From: Apodemus sylvaticus
Lineage: Eukaryota > Chordata > Mammalia > Rodentia > Muridae
Assembly: GCF_947179515.1 (NCBI RefSeq)
Contig: NC_067483.1
Span: 90,309,835-90,373,834, forward strand
DNA length: 64,000 nucleotides
Direction: 5' to 3'
Under the pieces are notes generated by a model. That model worked only from the letters and a program-made list of their open reading frames with translations, did no database searches and was not told the DNA's origin. Position 1 is the stretch's first letter. Every line of letters begins with the position of its first letter. This document shows positions 42,291-54,260 of the stretch, one piece after another. The position numbers were made by a program, and so were the translations under genes.

Positions 42291-45200
42291 CATACTTTGA
42301 ATTTCAAGTCTGGAACGTCCTGGGCTATAGGTAGGTCTAAGACAGGAAGGGCAGCTCTGGATCATGAACTTGGTCTTGTCCATTCTTAAGCATGGTTAAG
42401 AGTTAAGCTGGAATTTATACATCACTGAGGACAGGTAGTGGTAGTCCCTGACTGTCTATATCTAGCCTTTTCTCTGAAGCTATTCTTTCTCCCCCCCGCC
42501 CCAAGTCTGGGGCTTCTAAAAAGATCACTACTCCTATCACACTACAATGGAGAGAAGAGGTCAGCAGGAGCTGCAGCCGTGGATTAATTGCTTCTTACAC
42601 AGTTCAGCCGGTCTCTCTCTCAGCCCCACTCTCTACCTCCCCACCTCTGTGGCACCTGCTGCTTCCAATGTCCCCAGCTCCCGGGGCTTCTGCGCTGTTC
42701 TGGCAATCTCACTAACATCTTTCTGATTTCCACGGGTCCTTTATTCATGTCTTCAAAGTTTCTTCTCATTTCTAGAATGTTGGGGAGGGAGAACTGATCA
42801 GATGTTCGATTTATCACATTCAACAGAAGTGCTAATTTCATTTTAATGTGTTTTGGAATGCTTTTTAAAACTTGATAGAGTCTCAGGCATTTATCTGTGT
42901 GTTTCCTGTGCCTGATCTGATTGGATCCTGATGCATACCCTTGAAGGGTGTTCATTTCCCCCAGTTTACAGGTTGTGGGGAACAGGCAGAGAGAGATCGG
43001 CTCAGAATGGATGGCGTGATAGCGTCCAGGCTGAAGCTGCATCTGGTCTAAACCTCAACCTGTCTCAAACATTATCTCTTAGAGAAGATCTGTGTGTGTG
43101 CAAGGCACTTGAGATTATAGATAGCACCTAGGAGTGATGACCTAAGACAGGGAAAGGAGGGAGGCTTCTGGGACAAAGGAAGGCAGGCTGTTCAGGGCTA
43201 TGGAGGGAGACACCAAGGAAAGCCGTTGGCTGATTGTCTTGCATTTGGAATTGAGGTTGCACCACCCCCAGGTCAGCATAGACAGCTGTGGTAGGCACTT
43301 AGCAGTAGCCGTTCCATGGTCACAGATGGACATGGACTGGAAACATGTCAGAATGTCTCACAGCTTCTATGAGGCTCTTCTAAAGTGGTCCCATCACCCC
43401 AGCACCTGTGTACATAGAAGGATGTTCAGTATTCAGAATTGGAGCTCAGGACATTTTCATCTCAGATCCTAGCTCCCTGTTACAAGCCCGAAGGAAAGGG
43501 TTATCTGCAGAGGCACCTGTCTTCCGTGACTGATTTCCATTACCAAGGGTGGCAGAGTATCTGCAGAGCGCTCGGTCATGTCTCGGCGACCAGGCTGTGT
43601 GTTTTTAAAAGTCTGGAATCCAAATTACAGCATCAAAGCTAACTAATGACCTTGAGTTTAAGTGGTCAGAGCTGAGGAACTTTATCTGCGTCCAGGCAAT
43701 GAGCTAGCGAAGCTGGTGTTAGGTAATGTTCGTGTCTGAGAATTGTTGTAAGACAGCAGCAGCAGTAAATACTGGGTTTTTGCAAGGGAGCTCACTGGAG
43801 TAATTTAATCACATTGATGCTTGTTGGAATTTAGGCGCCATGTCTGAATATAGAGACACCATTTTTACATCTATTGCAAGGTTTTCTGCAGATGCGTATG
43901 CGTATGAACACACATAAAACTAGTGCTTTGAGGTAGCCTCGCCATGCTTTCTAACAGCACCCCGCAAATATTTTATGAAGCACATCTTGTGTATTTTATG
44001 TCCTTATAGAGTATTTCTGACATAACACCCTGACTGTTGTTTCATTTACCGAGCCATTTCCCCGGGAGGACTAGAATGCAGAAGCTACAGAATAGAATAC
44101 GGGGATGGGGTTGGGGAGGTCACCACCTAGGTAGCCACCCGGGTGACTCCCTCCCCTGATACTCAGCTGTCTCTACATGGAAAGCCCTGCTCAACAACCA
44201 TGTTGCAATTCCGTGAAGCAAAAACACAGAAGGTCAAGGGATAGGACTGGGAAGCAGACATGTCGACATGACCCTTTCAGACTGAAGGGAAGACTGGCCT
44301 TCTGTCCCACCCCTTTGCAGCTGTCCTGCGTTTCTGAGTGTCGCTTCAGCAAACCTGGGCATTCGTTGCTGTCCTGCAGTGTGTAAAGGGAAGACTTCTT
44401 GGAGTGAGACAGAAGAATCTCACCATGCCTTTAGCATCTCTAGGCTGGTCTCTGCAAGCTGCGTCACAAGGTCCTCAGTGTCCCCAGCCTGCTTAGAGAG
44501 GAGCATGATCTGTGTGAGGCGGGCCTCATTCATGCTGTCAGCTCACAGGGATGACTGTAGTTTGAATCCCGGGCCCCAACTATTAGTTTGCCCTGTGCTT
44601 TGCCCTGCAGTGAGCGTAGAACCTGAGGCATGGCTGTGACGGAAGGCAGCCAAGCAGGTAGCATCCATCATGAATGAGGGAAGGAAGCCTGGCCTGACTG
44701 GAATCCACAGGCCAGGCTCCTGCTTGCTTCTCAGAGGCCCTTCACCACACGCTCAGCTCCAACCACATGAGGACACAGGTTCATCTAAGTTTTTACTGGA
44801 AGTAAAGAAGATCTGTTGGCACACAGGACCCTCCAGCTGTCTCAGAATAGAAAGAATAGAGAGAAAAGGGAATGCTCGAGTTGGGGACCTCTGTGGCAAA
44901 GGAAAATGAACACATGATGAAGAACCAAAGAATCGGTAAAGAGCCAGCCTCTGCAGCTGGACGGTGGAAGTGCATTGTTGTGAACTCCAGGGGCCCAAGG
45001 GGATCTGAAGTCATTGACTCTTGCCTCTTTGGATCAGCCGCATTTGTCACTGTTCTGAGCAGTTAACAGCATTGACATCACCAGGGACCATAGTACAAAT
45101 CTGATGTGGATGTGGGGCAGCTGCTGTATGGCTGGCAGGGTCATGGCAGTGGGAGGCGGGCAAAGGCATTGGTTGACATGTAGGGTCCAGGAGTCTGTTG

Positions 45201-45941
45201 GAACCAGCATCCCTGTATGGGAACAACAATCCCTACTCCCCTGTGGCCAGCACTTCCTTTGGCTATCCTTCTGTGTTTTACACATGACAGTGAGGTATTC
45301 CTGTGACAAGGAGGGCCTAGAAGGTTCCGTGGGGCTATCCCACCACAGGACTCCGTGTTTTTACAGGAAATCCAACAGCTGTGGTGAGTGGCACCATAGG
45401 ACTAAGCCCTTCAATCAGTGGCATCTCTGGTCTGTTTACTTGAATTTGTCGCCGCCTGTGCTTGAACCCTGTGGCTCCTGTTGCCTGGGGTGCTAACTGT
45501 TCTTTAGCAGTGTGAGGCTGGAGGCCTGCAGTTTTGTTTCTATTAATGCCAGGAGTGCAGGAAGTTAAAAGCAGCAAGCTGGACAAAGGGCGCTCTGATT
45601 GGCAGACGCTCCTGTTCTGTCTGCTCCCCTGCTTTGTGTTGTGTCTCTTCCTGTGGCCTGTATCTCCTCATCTGTCCCTTTCTGAGCCTCCTCAGTTAAG
45701 AATTAAAGTTTGATGTGGAGAGGAGAGGAGGGTCTCTGGAAAGATGAGGGGCGTTTCTGTCAGACTTGGAAGATACATTAAGCAGGTGAGAGGAGGGCAG
45801 GGCTGGGAGCCTTTCCCAACAGAAAACTTGTTTCTTAAACTAGGAATTGAGAGCAGTGATCACGTGGATGGCGCTTTAGTCAGAAATCTAATCTCTCAAG
45901 TTGCAGTCCTTCCTAGCTTTCCCATGTTGCTGTATGTGCCC
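42291..45941. other. Intronic unique stretch, possible MIR near 42895-43015 and candidate element near 43790-44060
   Basis: 42895-43015 has CATTTCCCCCAGTTTACAGG, followed by GGGGAACAGGCAGAGAGAG, a decayed MIR pattern. 43790-44060 is repeat-free (GGAGTAATTTAATCACATTG) and might be conserved non-coding DNA. No gene is supported across this stretch. Confidence 0.35.
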
Positions 45942-46148
45942 GTGAGCTTTTTTTTTTTTTTCTTAGATTTATTTATTGTTATATTTAGGTACACTGTAGC
46001 TGTCTTCAGACACACCAGGAGAGGGTGTCGGATCTCATTGTGGATGGTTGTGAGCCACCGTGTGGTTGCTGGGACTTGAACTCATGATCTTCCAGAGAGC
46101 AGTTAGTGCTCTTAACTGCTGAGCCATCTCTCCAGCCTGTGAGCTTTT
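45942..46148 (-). mobile_element. B2 SINE with target-site duplication
   Basis: A poly-T opens the inverted element, followed by TTAGATTTATTTATTG and TACACTGTAGCTGTCTTCAG. It ends with GCTGAGCCATCTCTCCAGCC, the complement of the B2 5' end with its RNA polymerase III A box. Exact 10-bp repeats GTGAGCTTTT flank it (45942-45951, 46139-46148). Preservation is good, so insertion is fairly recent. Confidence 0.88.
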
Positions 46149-46864
46149 AATGTAGTGGTGGCAGTAGAGAAATTGTGAGACCTCGCACTGACAACGTGCC
46201 CAGGAATCAAATGAGTGTGATAATGAGGATGGATGTGAGCTGTTGTCCCGAAGAAATGAGAGGAAGTTGTAGTGGCACACAGGAAGGAAGAGCGCCTCCC
46301 TCCCCACACCTTGTTCATCTATCCTGCTGTCTAGCCAGCCAGCCATCTACCCGTGAGCCATCTCTCCACGCATGTATGCATCCATCCAGGAAATGAGTTT
46401 TCAGCACTCCATGCATTGGAAAGACCTGGAAGTGAGGACTTGAGGGATGTGACTCTCAATCAATCAGTAGGTGATCCCTTCCGGAGTTGGAAGTGGAAGA
46501 TGAACTTGGTGGCTAGTGAACAGAAGCACAACAGTTATACATTGATGAAGCCCCAGAGAAACCTACACCTTTAGACAGAGCATGCTGTGGCTGGCCTTAG
46601 ACTGTGAGCCTTAGGGGTAAGAGGGCAATCGATGTTTAGCAGAGATTGTTTTTTTTAAATGGGTTCATAGGCTGTGAAGTCAGAACAAACAGCTTAAGGT
46701 TATTTCCTTACACATTATTGATCCAGAATAGGATCATACAGGCAAAGGGATGACAGTCATTGATAATCTGATTTTTTTTTTTTTTTTTTTTTTTGCCTAC
46801 ATGCGAATTTTGCTGCCTTCTCTCTGAGTCTAAATACTGAATTGGATTAACTACAATACCTTTT
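46149..46864. other. Intronic unique stretch ending in a T run
   Basis: No gene. A run of 23 T lies at 46772-46794, possibly the remnant tail of an inverted retroposon. Confidence 0.4.
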
Positions 46865-46868
46865 CTGA

Positions 46869-47042
46869 TCCAGACATGGTGACGCACACCTACAATCCCA
46901 GCATTTGGGAGGCTGAAGCTGGAGGGTTATGAGTTTGAGGCCATCCTGAGCTGTACCAAGGGTGGAAGATGGTGGCTCAGCGGTGGAAGGTTTTCTTGGC
47001 CCTGGGTTTGAGTCCTAGCACCACACAACAAACAAACATAAA
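46869..47042 (+). mobile_element. B1/ID composite SINE (B4-like)
   Basis: CAGACATGGTGACGCACACC, TACAATCCCAGCATTTGGGA and GGCTGAAGCTGGAGGG give a B1-like left part. GGTGGCTCAGCGGTGGAAGG and GAGTCCTAGCACCACACAAC give a tRNA/ID-like right part. Confidence 0.65.
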
Positions 47043-47584
47043 ATCCTCTCCCACTCTCCTTTATATCCACTGTGAAACTGAGCCATCGTCTGAATGTGAA
47101 GGAAAGTTCTAGAAAAGGGAGGGAAACTGAGTCCTAGCAAAAGGTAGTAAACGTTGGGCAACTCAATCAATGTTCAGGATGGAACACAGTGCTCTATGAC
47201 TGCTTTCTTGTCACGAAGCTGTCAAGACAGGATGGGTTAGCCAACACCAGGCCAAAATTACCTTGTGGACCAGGATTAGGTGTTCTGTCTCTGGAGACAG
47301 GGATTGCCTCCACCAGAGAGTCAAACCTGCCCCTGAATGCCTGATACTCAGATGATTCTGAGGAGCCAGCTGGCCACTGGACAAGGAAAGAAACAGCCCC
47401 AAGTGAAGCTGGCAGCATCTGGGCCTGGCAGTCAGCTGAGTCTGCTTGTGGCCACTGAGCACTTGGGGGAAGGTTGGTGAATACAGATGCTGTGATTTTG
47501 TTGGTTTTTTTTACAACCTAGAGAGGTTCAAGGGGTCTATGGATGCCACAGGCAGTACTGTCCCCTCAAGAAGACTTAGGTAAC
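47043..47584. other. Intronic unique stretch
   Basis: Nothing recognised. Confidence 0.4.
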
Positions 47585-47826
47585 CCTGATGGTACAGGCC
47601 TGCACCCTCAGTTACCCAGAAAGCTGAGACAGGAAGATAGCAAATTCAAGTCCCATATGGGATAGAGAGTGAATCAAGGCCAGCCTGGGCAACTTTAGGA
47701 AGATCCTATCTCAAAACAAAAAGTAAAAACCAGCTAAGGGCATAGCTTAGTAGAAGAGTATTTTCCTAGTGTGCTTGAGGACCTGAGTTCAATTCCTAGT
47801 ATCTCTAAAAATTGAAAATAAGAAGA
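47585..47826 (+). mobile_element. B1-ID composite SINE (B4-like)
   Basis: CTGATGGTACAGGCCTGCAC, AAAGCTGAGACAGGAAGATA and CAAGGCCAGCCTGGGCAACT form a B1-like part ending CTATCTCAAAACAAAAAG. GGGCATAGCTTAGTAGAAGA and CTGAGTTCAATTCCTAGTAT form the ID-like part. Confidence 0.65.
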
Positions 47827-47931
47827 TACACATTTCATCTAACTGGTGCTTTTTAAATGATGAGGATGCTTAACAAAAGAGATCTTAATAAATAAATCTT
47901 TTTAAAAAATTATAAAATGGGTGGTGGTGGT

Positions 47932-48119
47932 GGTGGCTAGAGAGATGGCTCGGTGGTTAAGAGTACTGACTGCTCTTCCCAAGGTCCTGAGTTCAATTCC
48001 CAGCAACCACATGGTGGCTCACAACCATCCGTAATGGGGTTGGATGCCCTCTTCCGGGGTGTTTGAAGAGAGCAACAATGTACTCACATACATAAAATAA
48101 ATAAATCTTAGAAGAAAAC
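47932..48119 (+). mobile_element. B2 SINE
   Basis: AGAGAGATGGCTCGGTGGTT, AAGAGTACTGACTGCTCTTC, GAGTTCAATTCCCAGCAACC, ACATGGTGGCTCACAACCAT and an AATAAATAAATCTT tail are the B2 consensus in order. A short ATTATAAA repeat on both sides (47909-47916, 48120-48127) may be the target duplication. Confidence 0.9.
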
Positions 48120-48624
48120 ATTATAAAGAAAAAGAGATCTTACATTTAAATATGACACCTTACTGAATCTTTGGACAGCTCCTCCCTATGACAGGCCTAT
48201 GCAAATGGCACCGCACCCAAAAGAATCAGGCGGGTGAAAACTGATCCTCAGGCTTGGCTGGATATGGAAATGGATATAGCCCAATGCATGAGGCTGTCTG
48301 TGGGCTAGCCGTGGGCTCACCGTGGCCTTGTCCCCTGGTTGAATGGTTAGAACTGTGAGTGGGATATCCTAGTACAGAAACACCACAGTAGAATCTGAGA
48401 CCTTTCTCCACAAGCTATAACAGCCCCATGGCCCCAAGTGGTGAGGTCACAAAGTCAGGTTGTAATGATATAAAAGGAAAGTCCTTTTTCTTGTTCTCCG
48501 TGTGGCATGTGTGATGTCATAGAATTGTCTTGCCTTAGAACTTTGTAGGTTAACCATAACTTCCAAAAGTTAGCACTGTGTCCTTGCAGTGTATTTGTTG
48601 AGAGCTGTTCTTCTCTGTCTGGCT
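48120..48624. other. Intronic unique stretch
   Basis: No gene or repeat recognised. Confidence 0.4.
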
Positions 48625-48837
48625 TTTTCTATCTCTCTGTATCTGTCTGTCTGTCTCTGTCATTCTCTCTGTGTGAGTATATATATGTCTGTCTGTCTCT
48701 CTGTCTCCATCTCTCTCTGCTTCTTCCTCTGTCTTGTCTCTCTGTCACTCTCTGTGCCTGTCTGTCTGTCTATCTCTGTGTGTGTGTGGGTCTCTCTGTG
48801 TGTGTATGTATGTGTGTGTGTGTGTCTGTCTGTCTCT
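48625..48837. repeat. (TCTG/TCTC/TGTG)n compound repeat
   Basis: A 210-bp run of TCTG, TCTC and TG units, directly visible, preceding an inverted ID-like element. Confidence 0.92.
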
Positions 48838-48914
48838 AGCAGTCCTGGGGATAGAAGCCAAATTTTCTACATGCTAACCAAGCATTCTACCCCTGAGCTA
48901 CATCCCCAGCCCAA
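48838..48914 (-). mobile_element. ID-type SINE fragment
   Basis: AGCAGTCCTGGGGATAGAAG, CATGCTAACCAAGCATTCTA and CCCCTGAGCTACATCCCCAG match the reverse complement of the ID element body (BC1-related). Confidence 0.7.
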
Positions 48915-49845
48915 AAGAGTCATGGGTTTTCTAACTTTTATTCCTCATGACAAAATTCAATGATTAAATGAGGATACTGTTTGGGAGTTCTCTTGTTTTG
49001 AATTCATGTGTTCATCTGCTCAATTAAGTAAAGACCTTGGCACATGACAAGGCTTTCTTGTCTTTGGAGAAAGACAAGAAAGAAGGGATGTTGAAGCCAG
49101 GTCACATAATGGATGCTCTAGGCCTGAGCAGCTGCAGAAATCACTCCTACTTTAGATGTCTGGGTTCCTTTTACTCTTAGCTAGTAGAAGGTTGAAGAAT
49201 CACTGTCTGGTGCCAGCTGTCTGGTGGGCAGTGTATCATAGAGACACACAGAAGAGTGCCACACTGAAGCTAAGGGCACTAGCTCTGTTCTATGGGTGGC
49301 ATGTAAGGAAGTGTTTGCAGGGTTCACACAGGGGTCACACTTGCTGGTTGTCCCATGGGGGCCCTCAGCCTTCTTATCAAAGTGCTGATGCAGATGGCAT
49401 CTGTCCCTGCAGAGGAAGTCCCCTTGCTGGATATCCTGGTAGGTCATGTTAGGCAGGCAGGTCCTGGGGAGAGAGAGAGAGGTCTGTACGTGGGCAGGTC
49501 TGCAGGGGAGAAAGACAAAGTACAGCTGTGCTTCATTGATCCTGCGACTCCAGAGAAGCAGCAGCTTCTGCAGAAGCCAATTCTTCATTAGCCGAGCTTT
49601 AATGTATCTTAAAGATACATTTTAAAAATAGTCATTTTGGATGTGAGTCCCCACCCGCAAATGCATTTCTCTTTCTTTCTTCTTGTTCTTTTGGGTTGTG
49701 TTTGTTTTGTTGTTCAAGATGGGGTCTCATTGTGTAATCTAATATTGTGTTAGGAAACATTATTTGGGGTTTGTGATATACCTTAGATCATTTAGTTCCC
49801 AAGTAAAAGACTTTTATGTTTATAATAAGCCTTACAGCACTAGAG
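48915..49845. other. Intronic stretch; unexplained 135-codon minus-strand frame
   Basis: The minus-strand frame at 49181-49588 encodes 135 residues with several cysteines and a hydrophobic start, and the DNA under it is not a repeat I recognise. No family, splice or promoter evidence supports a gene, so it is not called. A short inverted B1-like end lies near 49700-49740 (CAAGATGGGGTCTCATTGTG). Confidence 0.3.
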
Positions 49846-50822
49846 CTGGGCAGATATCCACCCTCTGTGCTATTTTGTCCACTTCCTGTCAGTGGCCCTG
49901 AGCTATCACTCGCCGTGTTCCGCCTGGGCCACTCCTACTCCAGCAGACCAGCCCTCATGGCCATGCGCTCATGATCCACCTGCCCCATGGACCCGTCTCT
50001 CTCCTCTCATTCCTGGTCTCTGCCTCCAACCCTAACCCCAAGAAGGAAGCCCTGTCTACCTCTCCTACCCAGCTATAGGCTGTAGACATCTTTATTCAAC
50101 CAATAGTTTTAAATTAAAGTGCAAGGTTTGCACAGAAATACCTGGTATACATGAGAATTCACTTTTCTTGGGGCAACTGGACCTTGGGATATAGAATTTT
50201 TCATTATAATACATAGCAATAGATCAAACCTCCACATTTCCCCCTTTTTCATTTAAATATAAAGGCTCTTTCTCTTTTCATAGTAAAAACATACAGTAGG
50301 AACAATTAAGTAATTATAAAAATTATTAGGTAAAAGTTACGTTCAAAAAGTCCAGTCTGCTTATATTTGACAACTTAGATAAAGTGTTCTATCATCTACC
50401 CTATCTTGGTGAGTTCAGCATTCTGTATCTAAATCATTTCTAATATAATTTATATTACCATCATAAAAATATCTTCTGAGATCTAGAACATCTTAAATCC
50501 TAAACAATTTAAGCTTATAGTCAGACTATGACTATCTAGTCTTCATCCCCATCAGAGGCCTGAGAAAGAATAACTATTACCTGATTATGCAGGAAGCACA
50601 GAGACTCTTCTTCCAAAAATTATAGAAATGACGGAGACAGCTGACTGCCTTGACAGTCCCTAGTATTGTCTAAAACAATGAGCATCATCTTCAGCTTTCT
50701 GGCCCAGAATGTTGGACAGAATGTTTGTAAAGCAGGATTTATGAAGGACTTGCTTACCCTGTCTTGGCAAAGCTTGATAATCTACTTCCCTGAGTCTGTT
50801 TGTCCATTCTGAGTCTTCTGCA

Positions 50823-50861
50823 GGGTTAGGGTTAGGGTTAGGGTTAGGGTTAGGGTTAGGG
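50823..50861. repeat. Interstitial telomeric repeat (TTAGGG)6
   Basis: Six and a half perfect GGGTTA units, 39 nt, flanked by non-telomeric DNA (TCTGCA on the left, GCATTTTC on the right). Short perfect interstitial telomeric arrays in mammals are usually explained by telomerase-assisted repair of a double-strand break. Confidence 0.97.
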
Positions 50862-51307
50862 CATTTTCTTTGCCTGGTTGCCACAAATGAATCCATCTCC
50901 AAATATAGGTCCTTCGATGGTCATATCTTCCAAGTTGAATGGGGTTGCTATTAGGAGCTTACATGTCTCGATGTCAAAAATAAAAAAGCCTTAAATTAGT
51001 AAAACAGCATTTTAAAATGCCATATTCTATGAGACTGAAGTATTTGAAGACCGTCTATTTATTCATAGCATATCTGAACAAGCAAACATTGCCTGTTTCT
51101 AGCTATTTATTATCTGTTCAACCTAGGATGCACATTTTTCTGATAATCCAGACTAGTATCTGAAATGATCATGAGTTTGATTGTCTGACCGTTAACTTCC
51201 ATTTCTCAACCATCCCTAACAGTTTGTAATAGCAGCTATTAACAGGATTGGGACTAAATCTTGCATTTTGAAATGAGCCACGAGGCACAACACCTATATA
51301 TGAGTTG

Positions 51308-51445
51308 AAACACACACACACATATATATATGTGTGTGTGTATGTGTGTGTGTATACATACATATATACACATATATGTGTATATATGTATACATGTATG
51401 TATGTATATATGTATGTGTATATATAATGTTATAAATATATATTA
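51308..51445. repeat. (CA/TA/TATG)n compound microsatellite
   Basis: CA, then TATG, TGTA and TA units, directly visible. Confidence 0.93.
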
Positions 51446-51674
51446 ATAAAATTAATCTTAGCATTTATATCAGTATGCAAAGATTTATACCAATGAAATC
51501 CACAATTCCCCTACTCTGGGGCATCTATCAAACCTGTATCAGTATATTATAATCCATATCATTGTAAACGAAAATAACCTTACTTGAGAAATGCATTATC
51601 TCTAAGATGAAGAGTAGACTCAGGGGTCAACTCCTTTCTTCTATTGTTTCTATATGATGATTCTATATAGTATG

Positions 51675-51745
51675 ACTGGAACTCATGAGCCCACTGTTTC
51701 AGCTTCCCATGTGCTGGGATTGGAGGCATGTACTACCACGCATCT
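51675..51745 (-). mobile_element. B1 SINE fragment
   Basis: TTCAGCTTCCCATGTGCTGG followed by GATTGGAGGCATGTACTACC is the inverted B1 left end. Confidence 0.6.
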
Positions 51746-51849
51746 TCTGTTCTCTTGTCTGGGTTTGTGTGTGTGATATTTGTGTTTGTGTGTGTGATGT
51801 GTATGTGCACATATATGTGTTTACCCTATATAGAGGGTGTATACCCCTG

Positions 51850-52112
51850 TGCATATACACACAGAGGCCAGAGACCCAACATCTTCTCTATCACTTTCAT
51901 CTTCCTTGGTTAAAGACGGTCTCTCATTGAACCTGGAACTTACCATTTTGGTTAGATTTATTAGCTAGTGAACATCAGGGATGCGCCTGTCTCTGACCCT
52001 CTGTAAGGTTACAGAGGTATGGTGGCCACATATATGGGTCCTAGAATCCAAACTCTGGGTGGTCTTCTTGCTTTCATAGGGAGCACTTTACTGAACCACC
52101 TCCCTGGCTCCT
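51850..52112 (-). mobile_element. B4-family SINE
   Basis: CACACAGAGGCCAGAGACCC, GTCTCTCATTGAACCTGGAA, CTTACCATTTTGG and GGGAGCACTTTACTGAACCA, then CCTCCCTGGCTCC, match an inverted B4-type SINE. Confidence 0.55.
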
Positions 52113-52120
52113 GCTCCTGC

Positions 52121-52558
52121 TTTCTTTCTTTCTTTTTTTAATATTAATTTATTTACATTTCAAGTGTTATCTGCTTACCTGGTTTATTCCTCTCCCGGAA
52201 ACCCCCTAACCTATAGGGTGTTCCTCCACCCACCTCCCCACTCCCACCTCCCTGCCCTCAATTCCCCTACTGTGGGGCATCTATCGAACCTTCATAGGAC
52301 CAAAGACCTCTCCTCACATTGATGCCTGACAAGGCCATCCTCTGCTACATATGCAGCCAGAGGGAGCCATGTGTACTCCTTTGTTGATGGCTTAGTTCCT
52401 GGGAGCTCTGGGGAGACTGGTTGGTTGATATCGTTCTTCCTATGGGGTTGCAAATCCCTTCAGCTCCTTTGGTCCTTTCTCTAACTCCTCCATTGGAGAC
52501 CCTGCACTCAGTGCAATGGTTGGCTGCAAGCATCCGACTCTGTATTTGTAAGGCTCCT
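52121..52558 (-). mobile_element. 5'-truncated L1 3' end
   Basis: Inverted L1 3' untranslated region and flank: TATTTACATTTCAAGTGTTA, CCCTGCCCTCAATTCCCCTA, GCCATCCTCTGCTACATATG and TTCCTATGGGGTTGCAAATC, then CCTCCATTGGAGACCC. It is more diverged than the insertion at 31720 and has no surviving ORF. Confidence 0.8.
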
Positions 52559-52983
52559 TTCTTAAGAAAAATGTGTTGACTTGGGTCTTCACTGTGGACA
52601 CTGTTGTGGTGATTCTAGAAGCCTGTGACAGACAGCCCAGCAGCCCAGGCTCTCCTTTCTTGTATAGCTGTGTCTTTGATCCTGTTTTCCTTACTGTCTG
52701 TCAGCGGTCACTTGCTATTACCTGCATTCTTCACCTACTCAGGTGTCTAAAGCACGCACACAGTGAACCAGACACAGGGCACAGAAGGACAGAGGGACAT
52801 ACTACACCCACACTCACAAACCTGTCCTTTACTATCGCAGATTTTACCATGGTACTGAAGCTGCACACTTGCAGATGCTCAGAGACCCCCTCATCTATTT
52901 CCTCTAGGCTCAGTCCACTGCTGTGGGTAAGCACAGCCTCTCTAGAAAATACTTAGGAAATTGATTCTAGATTCTGACTTTAA
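52559..52983. other. Intronic unique stretch
   Basis: No gene or repeat recognised. Confidence 0.4.
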
Positions 52984-52985
52984 TT

Positions 52986-53045
<60 letters not shown>

Positions 53046-53063
53046 TTTTTTCTTTTTTTTTTT
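52984..53063. repeat. (CTTT)n microsatellite
   Basis: About 15 pure TTTC units followed by T-rich sequence, directly visible. It lies at the tail end of the inverted SINE that follows. Confidence 0.95.
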
Positions 53064-53300
53064 GCTTATTGATTTTGTATGTGTGGTATCAGAGCGCATG
53101 TTTGGTAGTCAGAGGACAAGCCTCTGGTCTTCCATCTTGTGTGAGGCTGGGTACCCCTTGTTTGTGCTTTTGCTAGGCAGACTTAAGCTAGCTAGTCCTC
53201 AGACTTCCAGTGATTCTCCTATCTCTGCCTCCCATCTTTTTGTCTTGTCTTCGGAGTGCTGACAGAGGGCCGGGATACACACCACTGCATCAGGCTCCGA
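53064..53300 (-). mobile_element. B4-family SINE
   Basis: GAGCGCATGTTTGGTAGTCA, GAGGACAAGCCTCTGG, CTCCTATCTCTGCCTCCCAT and ACACACCACTGCATCAGGCT fit an inverted rodent B4-type element. Confidence 0.55.
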
Positions 53301-53870
53301 GCTCAGGCTGTCAGCCCTACCTGTGCAACCCTAGCCTTGTGCTTTCGCCCTCTACTGTCCCTCCCCCTTCCGTCCCCTCTGCCCCTCTCTTCCTCTTCCC
53401 TTTGTTCTCACTGCACCTCTCCTTCCTTTCCTGACTTTCGACTTCCCCACCTCATTTTGAGGATCAGTCCCTAGGAAGGGAGATTCATGATACTGCCCTC
53501 AGCCATCTCCCAAAGGTGGGGGTGACAGGACTGTTTATGCTCTGTCCTCTGCCTCTTGGGGACAGGTGACAGCCTCTCTCTGTCAACCCCCCCAGCTCCT
53601 GTGGCCTCCCCTGTGCCATGCCTCTCCTCCAGGGCAAGGGCCCAGCTGTAATTATGTGAAGGCTGCTGGGAACACGATTAGAGAGGAATGAAAGATGCAT
53701 CTGTTTAATATTTTCAAAATATCATTCCGGTTGCATAAACATAAATAAAACATGGACTCTGCCCATGAAAAACTTCCTCCCGTCAAGGAGATGGATGCAT
53801 GACCGACACTTTCCGAATGACTCAGAAAACGCTCTACTGCAGTCCCCGGCTCCTTCCTCTTCCTGAACAT
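53301..53870. other. Intronic stretch, pyrimidine-rich at 53335-53460
   Basis: No gene is seen. CT-rich DNA then unique sequence. Confidence 0.4.
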
Positions 53871-54000
53871 GCCAGCGTGTGCACACACACTGTCTCATGA
53901 CATGACAGCGTGTACACACACACTGTCTCATGACAATGCCAGTGTGTGCACACACACTGTCTCATGACATGCCAGCGTGTGCACACACACTGTCTCATGC
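53871..54000. repeat. 33/34-bp minisatellite, 4 units
   Basis: Units GCCAGCGTGTGCACACACAC, then TGTCTCATGACAT, start at 53871, 53904, 53938 and 53971. Each carries a short CACACA core. Confidence 0.94.
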
Positions 54001-54149
54001 CATCCACTCCTCCTTCTTGTTTCCTGTGTGATGGCATTTGTGACCTCTCTTCTGTGTCACAGTCCCTCGTACATAGATTTTTAGCTTCTAACATACAAGA
54101 GCCTTGTCAGGTTTGAGGCACCGGGCATAATGTTCTAAATGAAAGAAAG

Positions 54150-54260
<111 letters not shown>

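Larger units (their letters stand above)
49850..51660. mobile_element. Long AT-rich interspersed rodent repeat (family not fixed)
   Basis: This 1.8-kb block reads like a known medium-reiterated rodent repeat. Its markers are CAAACCTCCACATTTCCCCC, GAATGTTGGACAGAATG, TTTGAAGACCGTCTATTTAT and TGAGCCACGAGGCACAACAC. I recall the same sentences from other rodent loci but cannot name the family. No coding frame survives. A telomeric tract (50823-50861) and a TA/TG tract (51308-51445) lie inside it. Confidence 0.5.
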
